From contig NZ_CP117255.1 of NCBI RefSeq assembly GCF_003240565.2, positions 248,001 to 312,000 on the forward strand: 64,000 bases of DNA, given 5' to 3'. Under the pieces are notes generated by a model. It was given only the letters and a program-made list of their open reading frames with translations, was not told where the DNA came from and did no database searches. Of this stretch, positions 8,589-16,197 are shown one piece after another. The translations under genes were made by a program, and so were the position numbers. Source of the DNA: Rhizobium tumorigenes (GTDB lineage Bacteria > Pseudomonadota > Alphaproteobacteria > Rhizobiales > Rhizobiaceae). How positions within the stretch are numbered: the first letter of the stretch is position 1; each line of letters starts with the position of its first letter.

Positions 8589-8760
8589 CCCCCGATAAAG
8601 TTGTATTAATGCCACATTTTAGCGGTTCTCAATATGGCGAGAACGTGAACAAAAAAGGCTTGGCAATAGCGGTCTTCAAAATGTATTAATTTTTCCACCG
8701 CTTTCTTGTGTTGAAATGGCACGACACCCACTAGATGTGGTTCAAATCGGTGCTTGAATC

Positions 8761-8776
8761 TTAAGCAATTATTAAC
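8761..8776 (+). promoter_or_regulatory. perfect CtrA box upstream of rem/ftcR
   Basis: TTAA-GCAATTA-TTAAC matches the CtrA consensus TTAA-N7-TTAAC exactly. It lies 94 bases before the rem start codon, in the 281-base intergenic region 8589-8869. Three GATTC sites (GANTC, the CcrM methylation target) follow at 8807, 8816 and 8854. CtrA control of the orthologous ftcR promoter is established in Brucella. Here it is inferred from the match. Confidence 0.75.
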
Positions 8777-8869
8777 TCTCGCCACTCACTTCCCACAGTT
8801 GTTCGCGATTCGCTCGATTCGTACCCATAGCCACATTGGAAACATCCACAACTGATTCGGAGGCGGCGA

Positions 8870-9541
8870 ATGATCGTAGTGGTTGACGAACGCGGACTTG
8901 TTAAAGACGGCTACACATCTCTCTTTGGGCGAGAGGGAATTCCTTCGACGGGGTTCGACCCCAAGGAGTTTGGCGAGTGGGTCCAGACGGCGGCAGATAG
9001 CGATATCGCGGCAGTCGAGGCCTTCCTCATCGGCCAGGGCGAGCATGTACATCAGCTCCCCCGGGCGATCCGCGATCGGACACTTGCGCCGGTCATCGCG
9101 GTCAGCGATCACCCCTCGCTTGAAGCGACGCTTGCACTTTTTGATTGTGGTGTCGATGACGTCGTCCGCAAGCCGGTGCACCCTCGTGAGATCCTGGCAC
9201 GGGCAGCGGCCATCCGCCGTCGCCTGAAGGCCGTTGCAAATTTCACCGACGTCGGTGCCATCCGGGTTTTCTCCGATGGCCGCGATCCGGAAGTGCATGG
9301 CGAAGTCTTCGCCCTGCCGCGCCGTGAGCGCCGCATCTTGGAATATCTGATTTCCAACCGCGGACGTCGCGTCACCAAGACGCAGATCTTCAACGCGATC
9401 TACGGCATCTTCGACGAGGAAGTCGAAGAGAACGTCGTCGAGAGCCATATCTCGAAGCTGCGCAAGAAGTTGCGCAAGAAGCTCGGCTTCGACCCTGTCG
9501 ATTCCAAGCGTTTCCTCGGATATTGCATCGACTGGAGCTAA
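8870..9541 (+). CDS. rem: flagellar master regulator Rem/FtcR, OmpR-type
   Basis: This 223-residue protein has a receiver-like N-terminal domain (1-115) and an OmpR-type winged-helix DNA-binding domain (about 125-223, with [20 protein letters not shown] and [19 protein letters not shown]). It corresponds to Rem of Sinorhizobium and FtcR of Brucella, which activate flagellar genes. The receiver is atypical. It starts VVVDERG instead of a double-acidic DD, and the residue at the usual phospho-aspartate position appears to be Glu50 in AAVEAFLIG. The later Ser79 and Lys101 (VRKPVHP) are kept. The domain may therefore work without phosphorylation. The ATG follows CGGAGGCGG, a strong ribosome site, and a CtrA box lies upstream. 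Confidence 0.93.
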   Translation: MIVVVDERGLVKDGYTSLFGREGIPSTGFDPKEFGEWVQTAADSDIAAVEAFLIGQGEHVHQLPRAIRDRTLAPVIAVSDHPSLEATLALFDCGVDDVVRKPVHPREILARAAAIRRRLKAVANFTDVGAIRVFSDGRDPEVHGEVFALPRRERRILEYLISNRGRRVTKTQIFNAIYGIFDEEVEENVVESHISKLRKKLRKKLGFDPVDSKRFLGYCIDWS

Positions 9542-9551
9542 GCCTGCGGCC

Positions 9552-9579
9552 TCGACTGGGAATGATTTCCAGTCGAATT
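9552..9579 (+). terminator. hairpin after rem, possible terminator
   Basis: TCGACTGG and CCAGTCGA form a perfect 8-bp stem with a 9-base loop, starting 11 bases after the rem stop codon. Only a weak ATTT follows, so it may be a leaky terminator or an mRNA-stabilising hairpin that separates rem from flgE. Confidence 0.4.
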
Positions 9580-9691
9580 TGAACTACCCGAAAAGCCGCC
9601 TCATGATGATCTGCTTTTCCTCTCCCCACCAGACAGCTTCACGCAAGGCCCATTGAATAGTCTTGCGATAACGGGAAAACGAGGATTTCAG

Positions 9692-10957
9692 ATGAGTCTT
9701 TTCGGTAGCATGAAGACGGCGGTTTCGGGGATGAATGCCCAAGCAAACCGCTTGAGCACGGTCTCCGACAACATCGCCAATTCGGCAACGACGGGCTACA
9801 AGTCCTCGTCGACAAGCTTTTCATCGCTCGTGCTGCCGACCACGGCCGGCACCTACAACTCTGGCGGTGTGGCCACCTCGGTGCAGTATGCGATTTCACA
9901 GCAGGGCGGTCTCTCCTACACATCGTCCACGACGGACTTGGCCATCCAGGGCGAAGGATTTTTCGTCGTCCAGGATGCGGCCGGGACCCCTTATCTGACA
10001 CGCGCCGGTGACTTTTCACCGGATGCAAACGGCAATCTAGTCAATGCTGCGGGCTACAGCCTTATGGGTTATTCCTACGGCTCCGGTTCGCCGTCGGTGG
10101 TCGTCAACGGCTTCGATGGTCTCGTGCCGATCAATACGGAATCGCAGGGCCTGACGGCTGTCGCATCCACCACAGCTTCGTTCGCCGGCAATCTCGATTC
10201 GACAGCGGCAATCGCCACCGGCAACTTGCCCGCAAGCAACACTGCTCCGGTGACAACGGATACCAAGAAGACTTCGCTGATTGCCTACGATACCCAAGGC
10301 AACAAGGTGCAGTACGATTTCTACTACACGAAGACGGCGGCTGATACCTGGGACGTCTCGGTCTATCGCGGCTCCGATGCCGCTACGGGCGGCACGTCAT
10401 CCTTTCCGTATACATCGGCAAAAGTCGGAACAGGCACGCTGGAATTCGATTCCAGCGGCAAGATCACCAGTGGTGGTACGCTTGACATCAGCGATCCGCA
10501 TGCAGTCAGTGGCACGCAGGATATCTCCGTCAACATCTCCGGTTTCTCGCAGCTCGCGGCCTCTTTCGGCGCGACCGGCAAGGCAGACGGCCAGGCACCG
10601 AGCGCAGTCAACAAGGTCACCGTCGGCACCGATGGCACCGTGACGGCGCAATATGCCGACGGTACCAGCAAGCCACTATATCGCATTCCGTTGGCCAATG
10701 TGGCGAGCCCGGACAATCTTACTGTTCTCAGCGGCAACGTTTACTCCGCCAATGGACAGTCAGGCGTCACGGTCACCGGTTTCCCGCAGTCGAGCGGTCT
10801 TGGCTACATCCAGGCGGGTGCGTTGGAAGAATCCAACGTCGATCTCGCCGGCGAACTGACGACGATGATCCAGGCACAGAAAAGCTATACGGCGAATTCC
10901 AAGGTGTTTCAGACCGGTTCGGATCTGATGGACGTTCTTGTGAACCTTGTCCGATAA
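9692..10957 (+). CDS. flgE: flagellar hook protein FlgE
   Basis: FlgE is the structural subunit of the hook. The 421-residue protein starts with the rod/hook N-terminal motif (MSLFGSMKTAVSGMNAQANR, then VSDNIANSATTGYK), has the central FlgE domain, and ends with the matching C-terminal helix (LEESNVDLAGELTTMIQAQK through FQTGSDLMDVLVNLVR). An earlier in-frame ATG-type start at 9653 is open, but the family start MSLFG at 9692 has GAGGA 6 bases upstream and is preferred. The gene is followed 21 bases later by flgK, consistent with a hook-completion transcription unit flgE-flgK-flgL-flaF-flbT-flgD-fliQ. Confidence 0.96.
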   Translation: MSLFGSMKTAVSGMNAQANRLSTVSDNIANSATTGYKSSSTSFSSLVLPTTAGTYNSGGVATSVQYAISQQGGLSYTSSTTDLAIQGEGFFVVQDAAGTPYLTRAGDFSPDANGNLVNAAGYSLMGYSYGSGSPSVVVNGFDGLVPINTESQGLTAVASTTASFAGNLDSTAAIATGNLPASNTAPVTTDTKKTSLIAYDTQGNKVQYDFYYTKTAADTWDVSVYRGSDAATGGTSSFPYTSAKVGTGTLEFDSSGKITSGGTLDISDPHAVSGTQDISVNISGFSQLAASFGATGKADGQAPSAVNKVTVGTDGTVTAQYADGTSKPLYRIPLANVASPDNLTVLSGNVYSANGQSGVTVTGFPQSSGLGYIQAGALEESNVDLAGELTTMIQAQKSYTANSKVFQTGSDLMDVLVNLVR

Positions 10958-10978
10958 TAAATTAAGGTACTGCCGAGC

Positions 10979-12445
10979 ATGACACTCACCCAGGCACTCA
11001 ATACCGCGCAGGCGATCTTCAACAACACGGGCAAACAAAGCGCCGTCGTGTCGAACAACATCGCCAACTCCAGCAACGCGGATTACACCCGACGTCAGGC
11101 GATGACTACCATCTCGGCCGACGGTGCGACGGTGGTACAGATTGCCCGTTCGGCAGAGCCCTCGCTTCAGCGCCAGCTGCTGGCGTCAACCTCGGCAGAT
11201 GCCGCCCAGCAGCGGCTTCTGACCGGCCTCGGCGACATTCAGTCGACGATCGGTGGCAACGATAGCGAGACCGCGCCAGCAACCTATCTGTCCAATTTTC
11301 GCAAGGCGCTGCAGACCTATGCCGCATCACCGAACAGCAACACAACGGCACAGGCCGCTGTCACTGCGGCGCAGGACGTTGCCAATTCGCTGAACCAGTC
11401 GACAGCCTCGGTGCAGACCATTCGCACCAATGCCGACAAAGAAATTGCAACCACTGTCGGTACGCTGAACTCTCTACTCGGCCAGTTCCAGACCGCCAAC
11501 GATGCTGTCAAGACGGCGACGGGATCGGGTACAGACGCCAGCAATGCGCTCGATCAGCGCGATGCGGTCCTCAAACAGATATCTTCCATCGTCGGTGTCA
11601 AGACGGTCAATCGCGCCAACGGCGACATGGCACTTTACACGTCCGATGGCGCGACCCTGTTTGAAACACTTCCTCGGGCAGTCACCTTCACCCCGACCAA
11701 TGGCTATTCGGCCAGCAGCACCGGCAACAGCGTCTATATCGACGGCGTTGCCCTTGCACCAGGAAGTGGCGCCAACACCACTGCAAAGGGTACACTGCAG
11801 GCGCTGCTTCAGATCCGCGACGTCGAGGCGCCAACCTATCAGAAGCAGCTGGACGAGATCGGCCGCGGCTTGGTCACCATGTTCTCCGAGACCAATACGA
11901 CGGATGGTTCCAAGCTCCCCGGCCTGTTCACCTACACAGACTCCAACGGCGATTCGGGCGAGACGCCGACGTCTGCCACCGTCATTGACGGCATGGCCGC
12001 GTCCATCACCGTCAATCCGGCGGTCATTACCTCTGCGGGCGGAAACCCTAACCTTCTGCGCGATGGTGGTATCAACGGTACCGGCTACGTCAACAACACT
12101 TCCGGCGATGCTGGCTATTCTACCCAGCTGGATGCCTACGACACGGCCATGGGCACGGCGGTAGATTTCGATCCGAGCGCCGGCGTCGATAGCAATTCCA
12201 GCATCATGGATTTTGCATCGAACTCGGTCGGCTGGGTGGAAAGCGAACGCAGTGCCGCATCGACTGCAGCCGAAAATACTGCAGCGTCTTCGTCTCGCTC
12301 GACCGAAGCCTATTCGAACGGAACGGGGGTCAACCTCGACGAAGAACTCACTTTGATGATGGACATCGAGCAATCCTACAAGGCCGGCACAAAAATCCTG
12401 AGCGCGGTCAACGATATGCTCACTGCCCTTCTTCAACTGAACTGA
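10979..12445 (+). CDS. flgK: hook-filament junction protein FlgK (HAP1)
   Basis: FlgK joins hook and filament. The 488-residue protein has the N-terminal motif MTLTQALNTAQAIFNNTGKQ followed by VVSNNIANSSNADYTRRQ. Its central Ala/Thr/Ser-rich region contains LDQRDAVLKQISSIVGVK, a typical FlgK block. The C-terminal helix contains GVNLDEELTLMMDIEQSYKA and KILSAVNDMLTALLQ. Length and both terminal helices agree with the family. flgL begins 12 bases after the stop. Confidence 0.96.
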   Translation: MTLTQALNTAQAIFNNTGKQSAVVSNNIANSSNADYTRRQAMTTISADGATVVQIARSAEPSLQRQLLASTSADAAQQRLLTGLGDIQSTIGGNDSETAPATYLSNFRKALQTYAASPNSNTTAQAAVTAAQDVANSLNQSTASVQTIRTNADKEIATTVGTLNSLLGQFQTANDAVKTATGSGTDASNALDQRDAVLKQISSIVGVKTVNRANGDMALYTSDGATLFETLPRAVTFTPTNGYSASSTGNSVYIDGVALAPGSGANTTAKGTLQALLQIRDVEAPTYQKQLDEIGRGLVTMFSETNTTDGSKLPGLFTYTDSNGDSGETPTSATVIDGMAASITVNPAVITSAGGNPNLLRDGGINGTGYVNNTSGDAGYSTQLDAYDTAMGTAVDFDPSAGVDSNSSIMDFASNSVGWVESERSAASTAAENTAASSSRSTEAYSNGTGVNLDEELTLMMDIEQSYKAGTKILSAVNDMLTALLQLN

Positions 12446-12456
12446 CGGGTTAAGCC

Positions 12457-13515
12457 ATGAAACTCTCCGCCATCTCAAGCAGTGCCATTCAGAACGCCAT
12501 GCGGCTGACGATCAAGCAGTCGCAGAACGAGATGACCAAGGCCTCCCTGGAAGCAACGACTGGCGTCTATGCCGACATGGGCGTATCGCTGGGTGGCAAC
12601 ATCTCGCAGAGCATCGACATGACGCGCGACGTTTCCCGTCTCGACTCGATCATGGCCAGCAATTCCACGGCGGCGGCGCGCATGACCGCGACGCAAAAAG
12701 GGCTTGCGGATATGACGAGCCAGTCGCAGACATTTCTGGACCAGCTGGTCGCCCTACAGGGTAACCAGGATGGAAGCAGCATCGCGCTCTCCCAGACGAC
12801 GGCGACGTCGACGATCTCCTCTTTCGTCGCCGACGCAAACACGCAGCTGAACGGCCAGTACATCTTTGCCGGCACCAATACCGACGTTCAGCCCGTCACC
12901 GATCAGACCACGGCCGCAACGGCAGCAATACAGTCGGCATTGACAGACTACATGGCAGCCCAGTCACCACCGGTGACTGCCAAGAGCGACCTGACTGCCG
13001 ACCAGATGAATGATTTCATCAGCACCAAGGTGCAGCCGATGTTCCTGGACGACACGTCGCCGGCTCCGAACTGGAGCAGCTGGTCGAGTGCTTCCGACCA
13101 GAACATGACAAGCCGGATCAACAACTCCGAGGTGGTCGAGACTTCGACCAACAGCAACTCTTCCGGCATGCGCTACATGGCGTTGGCGGGCACGGTCGCC
13201 AAGGCGCTGATGGGAACCGATATCAGCAAGGCGGCGCTGAACGCGGTGACGACGAACGCCATCAGCTACGCCCGCCAGGGCATCGACGGAATGAATGCGC
13301 AGGCCAGCCAGCTTGGCCTGTCGCAGTCCCGGGTTACCAAGGCGAACGACGCCATCGGTGCCCAGAAGGACATCATCAACAACCGGATCGTCGACCTCCA
13401 GGGTGTCGATCCGTACGAGGCATCCACCAAGGTTAACAGTTTGGAAACCCAGCTGCAGACTGCCTACACCATCGTTTCGAAAATTCAGCAGTTGAGTCTC
13501 GTAAATTACCTCTGA
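12457..13515 (+). CDS. flgL: hook-filament junction protein FlgL (HAP3)
   Basis: FlgL caps the FlgK layer and receives the first flagellins. The 352-residue protein has flagellin-like N-terminal helices (ISSSAIQNAMRLTIKQSQ; EATTGVYADMGVSLGG) and a C-terminal flagellin-like helix (LQTAYTIVSKIQQLSLVNYL). The middle contains GQYIFAGTNTDVQPV, a common FlgL landmark. It is translated just after flgK and precedes flaF. The N-terminus lacks the exact enteric FlgL motif but fits the rhizobial family. Confidence 0.94.
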   Translation: MKLSAISSSAIQNAMRLTIKQSQNEMTKASLEATTGVYADMGVSLGGNISQSIDMTRDVSRLDSIMASNSTAAARMTATQKGLADMTSQSQTFLDQLVALQGNQDGSSIALSQTTATSTISSFVADANTQLNGQYIFAGTNTDVQPVTDQTTAATAAIQSALTDYMAAQSPPVTAKSDLTADQMNDFISTKVQPMFLDDTSPAPNWSSWSSASDQNMTSRINNSEVVETSTNSNSSGMRYMALAGTVAKALMGTDISKAALNAVTTNAISYARQGIDGMNAQASQLGLSQSRVTKANDAIGAQKDIINNRIVDLQGVDPYEASTKVNSLETQLQTAYTIVSKIQQLSLVNYL

Positions 13516-13551
13516 TGATCAGAGGGCGTAATGACCAGGAAGGATGCATGA

Positions 13552-13899
13552 ATGTATCAGTTCTCATATGCAGAAATCATGCAGGACGCAGTCGCCGACG
13601 CCAAGGAGCGGGAACGCCAGGTCCTTGATCGGTCGGTCGCTCTTCTGACGGCTGCAATGCAAAAAGAAAAATACGGTCGAGAATCGATCGAGGCACTTTT
13701 TTACACAAGACGTGTCTGGGTTGCCTTCATCGAGGATCTCAAGAACCCCGAAAATCAGCTTGATGTTACCCTGCGTGCCAACCTCATCTCTATCGCCATC
13801 TGGATCTTGAAGGAATGCGACAGGATCAGGCGACGGAAGTCGACAAACTACCAGGGCATCATCGACGTCACAACCATCATCAGGGATGGACTTAAATGA
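13552..13899 (+). CDS. flaF: flagellar biosynthesis regulator FlaF
   Basis: FlaF is a small alphaproteobacterial cytoplasmic protein needed for flagellin production and acts opposite to FlbT. This 115-residue protein matches the family: [20 protein letters not shown] at the N-terminus, then [20 protein letters not shown] and [11 protein letters not shown]. The start ATG is at 13552, with AGGAAGG upstream. An ATG four bases earlier is in another frame. Its stop overlaps the flbT start in an ATGA arrangement, so the two are translationally coupled. Confidence 0.93.
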   Translation: MYQFSYAEIMQDAVADAKERERQVLDRSVALLTAAMQKEKYGRESIEALFYTRRVWVAFIEDLKNPENQLDVTLRANLISIAIWILKECDRIRRRKSTNYQGIIDVTTIIRDGLK

Positions 13900-14345
13900 A
13901 AAGTACACTTCGCATATCGCTTAAAGCCGGCGAACGGATCTTCATCAACGGAGCCGTGCTGCGCGTCGACCGGAAGGTCGCTCTCGAATTCCTGAACGAC
14001 GTGACATTCCTTCTGGAAAACCACGTTCTCCAGCCCGAGGACGCAACGACCCCCTTGCGCCAGCTCTACTTCATCGCCCAGATGATTCTGATCAATCCGG
14101 AAGGCAAGGACCAGTCGACGGTACTGTTCCGCAAGTCGATCGTCATGCTGCTCAGCTGCTTCAAGAATGAAGAAGTCCTGGCAGAACTGAAGCGCATCGA
14201 CGGGCTGGTCGCGACCGGCAAGGCATTCGACGCGTTGAAGTCTATCCGCGGCCTCTACGTCGTTGAAGACAGCATCCTGAACAGCCCGGAAATGCCGGCT
14301 GCGACGATCGAGCAGATCCGCCGAGAAATCGCACCATGGCGGTAA
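13896..14345 (+). CDS. flbT: flagellin mRNA repressor FlbT
   Basis: FlbT is an RNA-binding post-transcriptional regulator known from Caulobacter and Brucella. It binds the flagellin 5' untranslated region and couples flagellin synthesis to hook completion. This 149-residue protein shows the family features [39 protein letters not shown] and [18 protein letters not shown]. It overlaps flaF at its start and flgD at its end (10 bases). Its likely targets are the three flagellin transcripts at the start of the window. That pairing is inferred from the family role. Confidence 0.95.
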   Translation: MKSTLRISLKAGERIFINGAVLRVDRKVALEFLNDVTFLLENHVLQPEDATTPLRQLYFIAQMILINPEGKDQSTVLFRKSIVMLLSCFKNEEVLAELKRIDGLVATGKAFDALKSIRGLYVVEDSILNSPEMPAATIEQIRREIAPWR

Positions 14346-14851
14346 CACCAGTCAGCACCGTCGCAGGTGCTACCGCGACGGGGGCCACGGCAACTGCCAC
14401 CGCCACGGGGACAAGCAGCGCCGCAGCAACCAACGCGACGACTGCGGCGGCAAGCGCATCGCTGAACTACAACGACTTCCTTCAGCTGCTGATTGCCCAG
14501 ATGAAGACGCAGGATCCGACGTCACCGATGGACGCCAGCGCGCAGATTTCGCAGCTCGCCAGCTTCTCGCAGGTGGAACAGCAGATCAAGACGAACGCCC
14601 ATCTGGAAACTGTTTTGTCGAACCAGATGCTGTCTCAGGCGGCAAGCTACGTCGGCAAGACGATCGTCAGCGCCGATGCCACGGTGACCGGCGTCGTCAA
14701 GGAAGTCAGCGTCTATTCGGACGGCATCCTTGCAATTACCGCAGCCGGCGATAAGGTCCTCATACAGCCGGGAATCAGCGTCACCGACGGAACGGTGACG
14801 AAACCGACAGGCACAAGCACGACGACAGACACTGCCTCGACAGCCAAATAA
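14336..14851 (+). CDS. flgD: hook assembly scaffold FlgD
   Basis: FlgD caps the growing hook and is discarded after FlgE assembly. The 171-residue protein has an Ala/Thr-rich N-terminus, then the conserved block [20 protein letters not shown] (about residues 42-61) followed by [20 protein letters not shown], which defines the family. The C-terminal part is short compared with enteric FlgD (about 230 residues), as is usual in rhizobia. The start lies inside flbT. A 111-base gap separates it from fliQ. Confidence 0.95.
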   Translation: MAVTPVSTVAGATATGATATATATGTSSAAATNATTAAASASLNYNDFLQLLIAQMKTQDPTSPMDASAQISQLASFSQVEQQIKTNAHLETVLSNQMLSQAASYVGKTIVSADATVTGVVKEVSVYSDGILAITAAGDKVLIQPGISVTDGTVTKPTGTSTTTDTASTAK

Positions 14852-14962
14852 GGCTTTCGATCTGGCTTCAGTCAGTCCTGGTGTGGAGGTCCACTGAAAC
14901 CCGAAATATATTGGCACGGTCGCGGCTGGCGAGCGTGCCTTGAACACAGGAAATTGGCCGAG

Positions 14963-15229
14963 ATGAACGAAGCCGATGCATTGGATATCTTTCAGGCGGC
15001 GATCTGGACCGTGCTGATCTCGGCAGGCCCTGCGGTTGCCGCTGCGATGATCGTGGGCATTGTCATCGCCCTTGTCCAGGCGCTGACGCAGGTGCAGGAA
15101 GCGACCTTGACGTTCGTGCCGAAGATTGTCGCTGTCTTCGTGACGATCGGCATCACGGCGCCGTTTGTCGGTTCGCAGATCGGCATTTTCACCAATCTGG
15201 TCTTTTCACGTATCCAGTCAGGCTTCTAG
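14963..15229 (+). CDS. fliQ: flagellar export gate protein FliQ
   Basis: FliQ is an 88-residue inner-membrane subunit of the FliPQR export gate. It has two hydrophobic hairpin segments, at about residues 14-36 and 52-72, with the family motif ALTQVQEATLTFVPKI between them. The ATG at 14963 matches the family start MNEADALDIFQ. A TTG nine bases earlier is in frame but not needed. The stop codon TAG (15227-15229) lies within the CTAG duplicated by the adjacent insertion sequence, so the protein is intact although the operon is interrupted. Confidence 0.95.
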   Translation: MNEADALDIFQAAIWTVLISAGPAVAAAMIVGIVIALVQALTQVQEATLTFVPKIVAVFVTIGITAPFVGSQIGIFTNLVFSRIQSGF

Positions 15230-15657
15230 GCCACGGACTCATTAGTTGAGGCGATCCATATCCTCGTCGCGACAAGCTTGAGGGCGGCCATGTAATTATC
15301 AGCGCGCCGGTCGTATCGCGTCGCGAGGCCTCGCATCTGCTTGATACGGTTGAAGAACCGTTCCACGAGATTGCGCTGACGGTAGACCCAGCGGTTGAAG
15401 CTGAATGTCTGCTTTCGATTGGCCTTTGCAGGGATATTCGCCCAGCACTTGCGTTGCTTGGCAAAGTTACGAATTGCGTCGGTGTCATATGCCTTGTCGG
15501 CGAGGATCGTCGCGCCGGGCCGCAGGTCGCTCAACAGCTTTTCAGCCATCGGTGCATCGGCGGCTTGGCCGGCGGTGAGTTCAAGCCGAACCGGTCTGCC
15601 ATCTGCATCGACAAGAGCGTGGATCTTTGTCGTCAGGCCGCCGCGCGAACGTCCCAT
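15226..15657 (-). CDS. IS5-family transposase, OrfB part
   Basis: This is the C-terminal frame of the transposase (143 residues from its first ATG). It contains GRSRGGLTTKIHALVDADGR, the second catalytic aspartate block ATILADKAYDTDAIR, and the glutamate helix RNLVERFFNRIKQMRGLATR (the Y-R-E-type motif of IS5 elements). It is made by a -1 shift from OrfA at the A5G5 run. The joined protein then reads AKKGGSADPCMGRSRGG. Its stop codon TAG is supplied by the CTAG target duplication, the same bases that stop fliQ on the other strand. Confidence 0.9.
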   Translation of the reverse strand: MGRSRGGLTTKIHALVDADGRPVRLELTAGQAADAPMAEKLLSDLRPGATILADKAYDTDAIRNFAKQRKCWANIPAKANRKQTFSFNRWVYRQRNLVERFFNRIKQMRGLATRYDRRADNYMAALKLVATRIWIASTNESVA

Positions 15658-15998
15658 GCAAGGATCGGCAGATCCCCCTTTTTAGCGTTGGCACCATGCT
15701 GGTGAACGCGAACACAAGAACTGTCGATCATCACGATGTCTCCATCGTAACGCTTTGAAACGGCGTCCAGAAGACGATCCCAGACGCCCGCCTTGCGCCA
15801 TCGGGAGAACCGATTGTAAAGCGTCGTGCGCGGGCCATAACGCTCCGGCACATCTCGCCAAGACGAACCAGTCCTGAAACGCCACAGGATGCCGTTGATC
15901 ACCCGGCGGTCATCGACACGTTCAATTCCACGGCTATTGTTCGGCAAAAGAGGTGCAATGATAGCCCATTCTTCGTCGCTCAATTCATGACGGCGCAT
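15633..15998 (-). CDS. IS5-family transposase, OrfA part
   Basis: This is the N-terminal frame of the transposase (121 residues if no frameshift occurs). It contains LSDEEWAIIAPLLP, GILWRFRTGSSWRDVPERYG and the first catalytic-region motif IVMIDSSCVRVHQHGANAKKG. The family places the first DDE aspartate in MIDSS. The ATG is preceded by AAAGGAG at a good distance, but that ribosome site sits in the 3' arm of a 10-bp hairpin. The second half of the enzyme is in the -1 frame. Confidence 0.9.
   Translation of the reverse strand: MRRHELSDEEWAIIAPLLPNNSRGIERVDDRRVINGILWRFRTGSSWRDVPERYGPRTTLYNRFSRWRKAGVWDRLLDAVSKRYDGDIVMIDSSCVRVHQHGANAKKGDLPILAWDVRAAA
15674..15683 (-). other. -1 frameshift signal of transposase
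   Basis: On the minus strand the run AAAAAGGGGG lies in the overlap of OrfA and OrfB. A one-base slip back there joins the two frames into a continuous DDE transposase. This is the usual expression mode of this IS group. The site is seen in the sequence; slippage itself is inferred. Confidence 0.75.
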
Positions 15999-16000
15999 GG

Positions 16001-16022
16001 CAATCTCCTTTCAAGGAGATTG
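16001..16022 (-). promoter_or_regulatory. hairpin sequestering the transposase ribosome site
   Basis: CAATCTCCTT and AAGGAGATTG form perfect 10-bp arms around a 2-base centre, immediately before the OrfA start. The 3' arm in the transcript contains AAGGAG, the OrfA ribosome-binding site. A transcript reading in from outside would fold and hide the site, which would limit transposase synthesis. This function is known in other insertion sequences and is inferred here. Confidence 0.6.
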
Positions 16023-16197
16023 AATCACACACCGTCAATAAGATGAACCCCGTTTATGGGGACACTGCCTAGCAGAGCCAGGTCGGCCGGCAGGCGCGTG
16101 AGCCATCCTCGCGCAAGCTTCATCCCGTAACTCGACAGGAGAATACGGCAAGCGGCTCGTCCGCCGGCCTCCTCTCATGAAGAGACGGACCTGAAGA

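Larger units (their letters stand above)
15230..16068 (-). mobile_element. IS5-family insertion sequence (IS427-like)
   Basis: An 839-bp element lies between fliQ and flhA, flanked by 4-base direct repeats CTAG at 15226-15229 and 16069-16072. CTAG is the kind of target used by IS5-family elements. It carries two overlapping minus-strand transposase frames joined by a frameshift signal. The ends are only weakly inverted: both begin GC, and both contain a CAT 11 bases further in. The element reads against the flagellar genes. The ancestral fliQ-flhA spacing without it would be about 125 bases. Confidence 0.9.

Noticed and set aside
8717..8735. Sigma-54-like TGGCACG element upstream of rem
   Set aside because: The -24 part fits, but the base positions for the -12 TTGC read CCACT, so no complete sigma-54 promoter is present.
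14916..14941. GGCACG/CGTGCC hairpin between flgD and fliQ as a terminator
   Set aside because: There is no T-run, and termination there would cut off fliQ. It may be structural but has no clear role.
15230..16068. fliQ or flhA inactivation by the IS
   Set aside because: Both reading frames are complete. fliQ keeps its own stop codon and flhA starts 125 bases after the element.
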